Shown piece by piece: positions 1-6,470 of a stretch of 26,493 nt of DNA; position 1 is the first letter of the stretch; every line of letters starts with the position of its first letter. The stretch is from a virus. The notes beneath the pieces are model-generated. The model saw nothing but the letters and a program-made list of their open reading frames with translations, searched no databases and was not told the origin of the DNA. Position numbers and translations under genes: made by a program. The DNA lies in IMG/VR virus record IMGVR_UViG_3300021077_000123, positions 1-26,493 of that record. One strand, given 5' to 3'.

Positions 1-437
1 GTAATTGTTGGGTCTCTGATAACGCTCGGGTCTTTGATAATGCTTGGGTCTTTGGGGATGCTTGGGTCTTTGATAATGCTCGGGTCTATGGGAAAGCTAT
101 TGTCGATGGAACGACTTTAATGCACAAAGGCTATCGTGATGGCACAGAGCCAGAAGAAATTCTAAAGAAATACGAAACTACAAAAACCAGTCAGACCAAT
201 ACTTTAACTGGAGGACCGGGAAGCGGAACGAAGTCGGGAGTTACAGTTCCATCTCCCAAGAAAGAGGGTGATCGAAACCTTCTTTTGGAAATAACGAACA
301 ACGAACTAAACACATTGAAGGACCAGTTAGCAAATGCTATGGCTGAAATCAATGAGCTTAATGACAAGCTAGGCCAAGCTAGAGAAGAAAGCTCTTGGCT
401 TTATGCAATATATGTAACTCCTTTCCTTTCTTTATAA
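1..437 (+). CDS. Hexapeptide-repeat beta-helix protein, C-terminal part
   Basis: The frame is open at the left edge and its first complete codon is at position 3. From 9 to about 98 it encodes back-to-back hexapeptides (WVSDNA, RVFDNA, WVFGDA, WVFDNA, RVYGKA). This [WR]V[FY]xxA pattern is typical of left-handed beta-helix phage proteins of unknown function. After the helix come a polar Gly/Ser/Thr linker, then a likely coiled coil (LLLEITNNELNTLKDQLANA and following), then a short hydrophobic C-terminus ending VTPFLSL. A start at the internal ATG at 120 would cut off the repeats, so the gene almost certainly begins outside the window. The next gene starts 9 bp downstream. The repeat class is clear; the role is unknown. 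Confidence 0.8.
   Translation, partial: NCWVSDNARVFDNAWVFGDAWVFDNARVYGKAIVDGTTLMHKGYRDGTEPEEILKKYETTKTSQTNTLTGGPGSGTKSGVTVPSPKKEGDRNLLLEITNNELNTLKDQLANAMAEINELNDKLGQAREESSWLYAIYVTPFLSL
9..98 (+). repeat. Five tandem 18-bp coding repeats
   Basis: Five consecutive 18-bp units at 9-26, 27-44, 45-62, 63-80 and 81-98 follow the pattern (t/c)gggtc followed by tNtgNNNatgct-like bases. Each encodes one hexapeptide rung of the beta-helix. The strong nucleotide identity suggests recent slippage-type expansion. More units may lie upstream of the window. Confidence 0.8.
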
Positions 438-445
438 GGTAACCC

Positions 446-1069
446 ATGATCCCAAATATTGTTTCAGCTGTAAAGAATATTGACTGGAAGGCTTTCTTAA
501 AAGGCCCTTTGTTTGTTGTTATCATTGGGGGGCTGTGTTTTATAGCAGGAAGAAGTACATCTCCTGAAAAGATCAAAACGGTACAGGTTGATAAAGTTGT
601 AGAGGTGCATCACGAACAAACCCAAGTAGCTCAACAAATAAATATTGACGAATTGCTTAAAAAGGTTCAAGATAAGACACGGTTTGTTGACAGAGATGTT
701 ATTAAAATAGTTACAACAAAACCAGACGGAACTAGAATTGAAACCGAGACAGACAAATCACACATTGACTCTACGCAACACACAACTGTTAATAGTGAAA
801 CCAAAGCATCTGAAGTGTCAGAAATTAAACAGCTTTTAGACTCATATAAACAAGAAGATCACTCGAAAACAACGATTGTCAGTAATTCTAATAAATGGAA
901 AATTGGTGGTTTAGGTGGGTATGGTAAAAATTCTTCTGGTTTGATTACAGGCGTTCCTGGTTTAATTGTTGGAGCCTTTGTAGAGAAAAGGGTCTTTTGG
1001 GGGTTAAGCGGTGGTGTTTGGGCTAGTTCTCAGCCAGGGATAGGCCTACAGTTTTCTTATTCATTTTAA
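446..1069 (+). CDS. Membrane-anchored protein with coiled-coil and beta-rich tail
   Basis: 207 aa, not assigned to a named family. The ATG is preceded by AAGG at good spacing. Residues 1-19 are amphipathic with Lys, and about 20-37 (GPLFVVIIGGLCFIAG) form one membrane segment. Residues 45-145 are charged and probably helical or coiled coil. The last 50 residues are Gly-rich alternating beta (WKIGGLGGYG through GLQFSYSF), and the terminal aromatic F resembles the end of an outer-membrane strand. The layout (inner-membrane anchor, periplasmic linker, envelope-facing C-terminus) resembles envelope-spanning lysis or superinfection proteins, but no lipobox or spanin signature is seen. It is followed 8 bp later by the HAD gene, so the two are probably co-transcribed. 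Confidence 0.75.
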   Translation: MIPNIVSAVKNIDWKAFLKGPLFVVIIGGLCFIAGRSTSPEKIKTVQVDKVVEVHHEQTQVAQQINIDELLKKVQDKTRFVDRDVIKIVTTKPDGTRIETETDKSHIDSTQHTTVNSETKASEVSEIKQLLDSYKQEDHSKTTIVSNSNKWKIGGLGGYGKNSSGLITGVPGLIVGAFVEKRVFWGLSGGVWASSQPGIGLQFSYSF

Positions 1070-1077
1070 GGAGTTAT

Positions 1078-1530
1078 GTGTCAAAGATAAGATTTGTAGA
1101 TCTGGATAGAACATTGGCCCATTTTGAAGAGTGGTCAAGTCCAACGACAATCGGAGAACCTGTTCCTGCAATGGCAGCCAAGGTAAGGCAGTGGTTATCT
1201 AATGGAAATAAGATAGTAATTTTTACCGCCAGAGTAAGCCCTAAGAGTAGATATACAAAACCAGAAGAATGCGAAGCTGCTAAAAAAGCTATTGAAGAAT
1301 GGTGTATTAAACATTTTGGAGTTAGATTCGAAGTTACTTGCGAAAAAGAGTTTTTAGATGTAATATATGATGACAGGGCTGTTCACATTTGCGTTAATGA
1401 AGGGATAACTTTTGAAGAAAAACTCTTGACAAATATTTTAAAAATGAGAGAATTGTCTTGCAGTGATTTTTACACTTTAAACGCTGTAGTAGATTCGTTA
1501 AAAAGAGTTGTTAAAAGTCAGAATGAGTGA
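1078..1530 (+). CDS. HAD-superfamily phosphatase
   Basis: 150 aa with a GTG start, chosen because AAGGAG lies 4 nt upstream; the ATG at 1076 in another frame hits a stop after four codons. HAD motif I is DLDRT at residues 8-12 (nucleophile D8, acid/base D10). Motif II is the Thr of IFTAR (T50). The acidic motif IV is YDDRA (D98, D99). Phages commonly carry such short HAD hydrolases, often called 5'-nucleotidase or phosphatase-like. The sequence does not show whether the substrate is a nucleotide or a nucleic-acid 3'-phosphate. Its closeness to an RNA ligase makes an end-healing role possible but unproven. Confidence 0.85.
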   Translation: MSKIRFVDLDRTLAHFEEWSSPTTIGEPVPAMAAKVRQWLSNGNKIVIFTARVSPKSRYTKPEECEAAKKAIEEWCIKHFGVRFEVTCEKEFLDVIYDDRAVHICVNEGITFEEKLLTNILKMRELSCSDFYTLNAVVDSLKRVVKSQNE

Positions 1531-1555
1531 TAGTATAACAAATTGGCTTCGTAGC

Positions 1556-1726
1556 TCAATAGGACAGAGCTATTATCTTCGACTTATTTTTGTTGTACCT
1601 TTGTTTGTCGTATTCTGACTTTGTTTCTTTGCTGGCTAGACTTTCGGCCGCTATCTTTTCTTTGTTTTTATCACGCCATCGTTTGTTAGCTGCCCTGTGC
1701 CGTTCTTTGCCAACCTCATCTAGCAT
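1556..1726 (-). CDS. Small basic protein, divergent from metallophosphoesterase gene
   Basis: 56 aa, ATG at 1726 read leftward, TGA at 1556-1558. It is rich in Lys, Arg and Glu, with a pattern (KRWRDKNKEKIAAE and later YDKQRYNKNK) like the basic helical segment before HNH or GIY-YIG nuclease domains in phages. No nuclease motif is present, so it may be a remnant or a stand-alone DNA-binding peptide. It fills an otherwise empty 248-bp gap. Its start lies 6 nt from the divergent promoter box at 1733-1748, the same geometry as at the M15 peptidase gene, which supports it as real. Confidence 0.5.
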   Translation of the reverse strand: MLDEVGKERHRAANKRWRDKNKEKIAAESLASKETKSEYDKQRYNKNKSKIIALSY

Positions 1727-1742
1727 GTAGCGAAGATTGTTG

Positions 1743-1771
1743 TTGACAAGAGTACCATACGGTGATACATT
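1743..1771 (+). promoter_or_regulatory. Sigma70-like promoter, leaderless type
   Basis: TTGACA (1743-1748), 17-bp spacer, TACATT (1766-1771), then 7 nt to the ATG at 1779. Transcription would start at or next to the start codon. The upstream AAGATT (1733-1738) is the shared divergent box. Confidence 0.65.
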
Positions 1772-1778
1772 AACCAGG

Positions 1779-2528
1779 ATGAGGGTTTGTTTGCTTTCTG
1801 ATTTGCATCTAGATCACCACCAAGATGGTGGCGCGTCATTTCTTAAAGATCTTATTATCCCTGATTGCGATTTAACCGTAATTGCTGGAGACTTATCACA
1901 AGCTAACCATTGGCGCTGGAAGCAGAACGTCAAAGAAATATGCGATAAATCAAAGCAGGTCCTTTACGCAATGGGCAATCATGAGTATTACGGTGCGTCA
2001 ATCACTGAAACAGACTGTCGTGCCCACAACCTACCCAATGAATTCAAAAACCTGACAGTAGCCTCTAGGGCGAAGGTTTTAACACAAAAAGATATACCTG
2101 CCCTTGGCGACTTGAATTTGTTAGTAGGAACACTTTGGTTTCAAGACGCTTGTGATCAAGAACACTACAAGAATTTGCTGAATGATTTCGCCTTAATTGA
2201 GGATTTGGAGCCTGAGATTTACAGAAGGAACGATAGGTTTAAGTGTCTTCTCTATGGAATTAAGGACGAGCCCTGCATTGTTGTATCGCATCATCTTCCA
2301 AGTTATAGTTGTGTCAATCCAAGGTTTGCTGGAAGCGCTATTAACAGGTTTTTTGTGGGAGGTATCGACGACAAGGATATAGAAAATAGTTCGATCAGTC
2401 TGTGGGTTTGTGGGCATGGGCATGATGCGTTAGATTTTAAAATCGGGAAGACCAGAGTCATTTCTAATCCCGCAGGGTATTTAAACGAAATGCCTGCTTA
2501 TTATGAACCAAAAGCAATTGACATCTAG
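1779..2528 (+). CDS. Calcineurin-like metallophosphoesterase
   Basis: 249 aa. All metal-binding motifs of the family are present in order: DLH (SDLHLD near the N-terminus), GDL (AGDLS), GNHE (MGNHEYY), SHH (VVSHHLPS) and GHGH (CGHGHD). Such enzymes use two metal ions to hydrolyse phosphomono- or diesters; the substrate here is not evident. The frame is open back to a TTG at 1737, but that start would place the promoter -35 and -10 inside the coding region. The ATG at 1779 is therefore chosen, and it begins MRVCLLSDLHLD as usual for the family. The gene ends inside the promoter of the RNA ligase. Confidence 0.88.
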   Translation: MRVCLLSDLHLDHHQDGGASFLKDLIIPDCDLTVIAGDLSQANHWRWKQNVKEICDKSKQVLYAMGNHEYYGASITETDCRAHNLPNEFKNLTVASRAKVLTQKDIPALGDLNLLVGTLWFQDACDQEHYKNLLNDFALIEDLEPEIYRRNDRFKCLLYGIKDEPCIVVSHHLPSYSCVNPRFAGSAINRFFVGGIDDKDIENSSISLWVCGHGHDALDFKIGKTRVISNPAGYLNEMPAYYEPKAIDI

Positions 2529-2545
2529 CTAATGTGTAGTACAGT
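2518..2545 (+). promoter_or_regulatory. Sigma70-like promoter, leaderless type
   Basis: TTGACA (2518-2523, overlapping the last codons of the upstream gene), 16-bp spacer, TACAGT (2540-2545), then 6 nt to the ATG at 2552. No Shine-Dalgarno sequence is seen. Confidence 0.6.
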
Positions 2546-2551
2546 GTTTTT

Positions 2552-3649
2552 ATGCAACCAGAGCTAAAGGTACAAAAGTTTTTGCGCATGACTCCAAATG
2601 GTATCGAGGAGTTGAAAAATAGGTTTGCTATTGATGCAAAAAGACATTCTGAATATCCTAACCTAGTCCTTTTAAAATATTCTCAAATTGAGTCAAACTT
2701 TGCCGAGCCTATTGTACAAGAATGTCGAGGTGTCGTACTTGACGAATTGAATGATTGGCGAGTTGTTTGTTGGTCGTTTAGAAAGTTTCACAACCTAAGC
2801 GAGTCTTTAGCCGCTAAAATTGATTGGTCTACAGCTGAGGTCCAAGAGAAAAAAGATGGATCTTTGTGCCAGCTCTTTCACTATGGTAACAAATGGAACG
2901 TTGCGACATCGGGTACTCCAGACGCTTCAGGTCAAGTTAATGATTTTGGAAAGACGTTTAAAGAGCTTTTTTGGGAAACATGGAATAAATACGGGACAGA
3001 CACTGACTATTTAAATTCTAATTTTTGCTACTCTTTTGAACTTACGGGTCCTTTTAATCGAGTTGTAGTCGATAATAAAGAAAATGAGCTTACTGCCATT
3101 GGATGTAGAGACCTTAGAAATCTACAGGAGTTCCATTTAGACTACAGCCCCATACAGGCTATTGGCGTCCCTAGGAGGTTCCCTTTAGCTTCTGTAGAAG
3201 ACTGTGTTAAAGCGGCTGAGGCACTGAACCCTATGAGTCAGGAAGGGTTTGTTGTCGTAGACGCTAAATTTAATAGGATTAAAATCAAGTCACCTGCTTA
3301 CGTTATGTTGCACCATGCTAAGGACTCGCTGTCAAAGAAACGTAAGTGCGAAATCGTGCGTAAAGGTGAGTTTGAGGAATTTAAAACAGCCATTGACAGT
3401 CTTCCTGAGTTAAAGAAGATTTTTGAAGAGGTATATGAGGCGCATAGAAACACAGTCGTTTGTTGTGACACTAAGTTTGTTGAAATTAGATACATAGAAA
3501 ACCAAAGGGACTTTGCTGTAGAAGCAAACAAGACAAAGTATGCCTCTATCTTGTTTCAAATGCGAAAGAACAATTGCTCAGCCGCTCAAGCATTATCCTC
3601 CCCTAAAATGTCCATCGATCACTATATGACTTTGGTAGGAGTGAAATGA
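2552..3649 (+). CDS. RNA ligase, T4 Rnl1-like
   Basis: 365 aa, close to T4 Rnl1 (374 aa). It is a covalent nucleotidyltransferase that seals 5'-PO4/3'-OH RNA ends through a lysyl-AMP intermediate. Motif I is KKDGSL with nucleophile K100. The upstream CRG (R59) matches the Rnl1 conserved Arg. Motif III-like FELTGPFNR carries E163. Motif IV is EGFVV (E231). Motif V is KIKSP (K244, K246). These positions match T4 Rnl1 closely. Rnl1 in T4 repairs tRNA cut by anticodon nucleases. No fused or adjacent 5' kinase is visible; the HAD phosphatase and metallophosphoesterase lie just upstream. A short ORF overlaps its stop codon. Confidence 0.93.
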   Translation: MQPELKVQKFLRMTPNGIEELKNRFAIDAKRHSEYPNLVLLKYSQIESNFAEPIVQECRGVVLDELNDWRVVCWSFRKFHNLSESLAAKIDWSTAEVQEKKDGSLCQLFHYGNKWNVATSGTPDASGQVNDFGKTFKELFWETWNKYGTDTDYLNSNFCYSFELTGPFNRVVVDNKENELTAIGCRDLRNLQEFHLDYSPIQAIGVPRRFPLASVEDCVKAAEALNPMSQEGFVVVDAKFNRIKIKSPAYVMLHHAKDSLSKKRKCEIVRKGEFEEFKTAIDSLPELKKIFEEVYEAHRNTVVCCDTKFVEIRYIENQRDFAVEANKTKYASILFQMRKNNCSAAQALSSPKMSIDHYMTLVGVK

Positions 3650-3735
3650 AACCCTTTAGTGTTATAACTTGGAAAACGATTTTACTTAATGATATTCGTA
3701 ACTTACAATTTGTTTTAAAGAAGTTTGCGAATTAG
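3646..3735 (+). CDS. 29-aa ORF coupled to RNA ligase
   Basis: The ATG at 3646 overlaps the RNA ligase TGA (ATGA arrangement), a common sign of translational coupling. It encodes a 29-residue basic/hydrophobic peptide beginning MKPFSVITWK and ending KKFAN, and stops just before the next promoter. No family is recognised and chance is possible at this length. Confidence 0.35.
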   Translation: MKPFSVITWKTILLNDIRNLQFVLKKFAN

Positions 3736-3736
3736 G

Positions 3737-3765
3737 TTGACGAATATTCTAAAGAAAGGTATTGT
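3737..3765 (+). promoter_or_regulatory. Sigma70-like promoter, leaderless type
   Basis: TTGACG (3737-3742), 17-bp spacer, TATTGT (3760-3765), then 6 nt to the ATG at 3772. It would drive the Prs-NadV pair. The AAAGAAAGG inside the spacer is too far from the ATG to act as a ribosome-binding site. Confidence 0.6.
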
Positions 3766-3771
3766 TTAGCT

Positions 3772-4626
3772 ATGGATTACGCAAGAATTTTGGCTTATAT
3801 GAGTGACGGCAGAGTTGTTGAAATCAAGGATAGCATTTATCCTGACAACGTACCTATTGTGCCCCATAATATTAACCTTGAAGGTGAGGCAAGTATTAAG
3901 TCTATTTTAGTTAGGCCCTTGACGATGACAGACTTGCTAGCTGCATTGTTTTTTGTAGACGCTTGGGTTTGGAGGGGTGGTAATATTCCAGAGCTTGTCC
4001 TTCCGTTTGTTCCAGGAGCTAGGCAAGATCGCATGAATGACGCAGGTGACTATTTGTTTACAGCTAAGTCTGTAGCAAACATGATCAACCAAAGAAACTT
4101 TCCAAGGGTTACTATTTTAGACCCACACTCAGAAGTTATTGCCGGGCTTATTAATAATTGTAAGGTGGTTCACAGTAATTGTCTTGTACGTACTTCTGGA
4201 TATTTTTACGGGTCTGACTATGATGCTGTAATTTCCCCTGACGCTGGAGCAGAAAAACGGGCCGGTAAGTTCGCCTGGAATATGGGGCTTCCCCTAGTTC
4301 ACGCCTGGAAGTCTAGAAGTGTTAAAGACGGTAGTATTAGCGGTTTTGGGTATGAAAATGTACTTAAATGCGGAGACAAGGTCCTAATCGTAGATGACAT
4401 TTGTGACGGCGGAGGGACTTTCCTTGGGTTAAAAGAAGAGTTGTCGAAACAGAGTATAATGGCAGATTTGTTTGTAACGCATAGTATCTTTAGTAAGGGC
4501 GTTAAAGAGTTGACAAGTAAGTTTAACCGAGTATATACTACCGATTCAATTATTAACCGACCTGATTCAATTTCAGGTGTAACAGTTATTGAAGTTTGTG
4601 AAAAGCTAATGAAAGGAACGTACTAA
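3772..4626 (+). CDS. prs: Ribose-phosphate pyrophosphokinase homologue (Prs or Adps)
   Basis: 284 aa, shorter than cellular Prs (about 315). Visible family elements are the ATP-side loop PGARQDRM (residues 81-88), DPHS (117-120), SPDAGAEKRA (155-164), a catalytic-loop equivalent WKSRSVKDGS with Lys and Arg in the expected places, and the PRPP-binding loop VLIVDDICDGGGTF (204-217). Classical Prs makes PRPP from ribose-5-phosphate and ATP. Phage homologues next to a NAMPT homologue can instead be Adps, which pyrophosphorylates ADP-ribose in the NARP1 NAD+ reconstitution pathway. Sequence alone cannot separate the two. The stop codon overlaps the next ATG (TAATG), so the two proteins are coupled. 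Confidence 0.9.
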   Translation: MDYARILAYMSDGRVVEIKDSIYPDNVPIVPHNINLEGEASIKSILVRPLTMTDLLAALFFVDAWVWRGGNIPELVLPFVPGARQDRMNDAGDYLFTAKSVANMINQRNFPRVTILDPHSEVIAGLINNCKVVHSNCLVRTSGYFYGSDYDAVISPDAGAEKRAGKFAWNMGLPLVHAWKSRSVKDGSISGFGYENVLKCGDKVLIVDDICDGGGTFLGLKEELSKQSIMADLFVTHSIFSKGVKELTSKFNRVYTTDSIINRPDSISGVTVIEVCEKLMKGTY

Positions 4627-6101
4627 TGAATCTTGCTCAAGAAGGACTAAGGACAAGCACTCGAATCGATGGATATAAATTTGACCACAGGCGTCAATAT
4701 CCTACATGTACGGAATTTGTATACAGCAACTGGACGCCACGTATGTCTCGTATTGAAGGACAAAATGAAGTAGTTTTCTTTGGGCTTCAGTATTTTCTTA
4801 AGAAGTACATGATGGCTGAATGGAAGAAGTTTTTTGACGCGCCAGTGGATGAGGTTTGCCTAAAGTACCTTAATCGAGTTAATGGATATTTAGGCCCAAA
4901 TCAAATTGGAACAGACCACATTCGCGCATTGCACAATCTAGGGTATCTTCCTCTTAAGTTTAGGGCAGTCAAAGAAGGATCCAAGGTTCCTCTTAGGGTT
5001 CCTATGCTTACGGTAGAAAATACTGATCCAAATTTTGCTTGGTTGGTTAACTACTTTGAAACCATTATGTCCGCTATTTTGTGGTTGCCCTGTACTTCAG
5101 CAACTTCGGCTTCTAGGATGCGGAAACTGTTGAATGAAAAGGCTGCTTCTACAGGTAGTCCTGCCGATTTTGTTTGTTGGCAAGGCCATGATTTTAGTTT
5201 TAGAGGGATGGCGGGTCTAGAGGCAGCTGAAATGTCTGGAGCAGCGCACTTGTTGTACTTCACGGGGACAGACACTGTTCCGGCCCTAGATCTTATTGAT
5301 GAGTATTATACGCCACCTGAGGGGTATTTTGTGGGAGGGTCTGTTGCGGCTACAGAGCATAGCGTTATGTGTGCTGGTGGGGAGCTGTCTGAACTAGAGA
5401 CCTTCGACCGCCTTTTAACGCTATACCCCAATGGGGTTGTGAGCGTTGTGTCAGATACTTGGGACTTGTGGAAGGTGCTGACCCAAATTATTCCAACCCT
5501 TACGGACAAAATTATGGCTAGGAATGGCAAGTTGGTTATTCGTCCAGATAGCGGAGATCCTGTAAAGATTATCTGCGGAGATTTCGATGCTCCTGTAAAC
5601 AGTCCTGCTTATAAAGGCGTTGTGGAATGCCTCTGGAATGTATTTGGTGGCACTGTGACCTCTACCGGACATAGGTTACTTGACCAGCACATTGGATGCA
5701 TCTACGGAGATTCTATTACGTTTGAACGAGCTGAAGCTATTTGTAATAATTTAGCTAAAAAGGGGTTTGCTTCAGGGAATGTTGTTTTTGGAATTGGATC
5801 GTTCACTTATCAATATGTGACGCGAGACACTTTTGGGTTTGCTATGAAGGCAACTTGGGTTCAAATCAACGGTAAAGGAATGGATATCTTCAAGAAGCCC
5901 GTAACTGACAATGGAATGAAAAACAGCGCAAAAGGAAGATTGGCTGTAATTCCTAACGCAGAAGGCAAGTTAGAGCTGATTAGTCAGGCTACTCCAGATC
6001 AGGAAGAAGATAGTATCCTGAAACCTGTCTGGGTGGATGGTAAGTTCGTTTTTGAGGAAGACTTTAAAACGATTCGTGAACGAGCATTGGGGGACCTGTA
6101 A
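4626..6101 (+). CDS. nadV: Nicotinamide phosphoribosyltransferase homologue (NadV or Namat)
   Basis: 491 aa, the usual NAMPT/NadV length. Key family motifs are present: HDFSFRG (188-194, equivalent to the HDFGYRG segment of human NAMPT with the nicotinamide-contacting Asp), GTDT (214-217), EHS (244-246, catalytic His region), IRPDSG (305-310, ribose-binding Asp), IYGDS and the GIGSF/TRDTFGFAMK segments. NadV joins nicotinamide to PRPP giving NMN. In NARP1 the homologue Namat joins nicotinamide to ADPR-pyrophosphate giving NAD+ directly. No NMN adenylyltransferase is visible in this window, which fits the one-step NARP1 reading. AAAGGA lies upstream of the ATG and the start overlaps the prs stop. 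Confidence 0.93.
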   Translation: MNLAQEGLRTSTRIDGYKFDHRRQYPTCTEFVYSNWTPRMSRIEGQNEVVFFGLQYFLKKYMMAEWKKFFDAPVDEVCLKYLNRVNGYLGPNQIGTDHIRALHNLGYLPLKFRAVKEGSKVPLRVPMLTVENTDPNFAWLVNYFETIMSAILWLPCTSATSASRMRKLLNEKAASTGSPADFVCWQGHDFSFRGMAGLEAAEMSGAAHLLYFTGTDTVPALDLIDEYYTPPEGYFVGGSVAATEHSVMCAGGELSELETFDRLLTLYPNGVVSVVSDTWDLWKVLTQIIPTLTDKIMARNGKLVIRPDSGDPVKIICGDFDAPVNSPAYKGVVECLWNVFGGTVTSTGHRLLDQHIGCIYGDSITFERAEAICNNLAKKGFASGNVVFGIGSFTYQYVTRDTFGFAMKATWVQINGKGMDIFKKPVTDNGMKNSAKGRLAVIPNAEGKLELISQATPDQEEDSILKPVWVDGKFVFEEDFKTIRERALGDL

Positions 6102-6102
6102 A

Positions 6103-6470
6103 ATGGAAAAACAAGAGATTGTAGAAAAATGTGCGGAAGCGGCTCATGAAATGAACCGTCTGTTTTGTGAGGCACATGGAGATTTTTCACAAGATAATTG
6201 GGTAATGCGCCTGCTTGGCAAAGAGAGTCGGCAATTCGTGAAGTAAACATTGCCTTGTCTGGAGCAACACCCCACGATCAACACGAAGCTTGGTGCAAAG
6301 ACAAGTTTGGAAATGGCTGGAAGTTTGGTCTAGTAAAAGATCCAGACAAGAAAGAACACCCCTGTTTGGTAAGTTACAACGATTTGCCTAAGTCTCAGAA
6401 GCTTAAGGACTATTTGTTCATTACAACGGTCACTTGTATGGCAGCTGTTTTAAGAGAAACTATTCCGTAA
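6103..6470 (+). CDS. RyR-domain protein, reading frame broken by one base
   Basis: The ATG at 6103 (GGGGGA upstream) opens a frame that reads MEKQEIVEKCAEAAHEMNRL and on to SQDNW, then runs out of the family pattern and stops at 6246. The remainder of the domain continues in the -1 frame from 6201 to 6470: GNAPAWQRESA, HDQHEAWCKDKFGNGW, DPDKKEHPCLVSYNDLP and KDYLF are classic RyR-repeat features. Joining 6103-6201 to 6201-6470 gives 122 aa, a normal size for phage RyR proteins. One missing G in the GGG run at 6200-6202 explains it. Possible causes are mutation, a sequencing or assembly error, or recoding. It lies directly behind the NAD+ genes and converges with the M15 gene, overlapping it by 11 bp. 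Confidence 0.8.

Noticed and set aside
1-98. Tandem 18-bp units as a CRISPR-like or intergenic repeat array
   Set aside because: Units are contiguous without spacers and are coding hexapeptides of a beta-helix.
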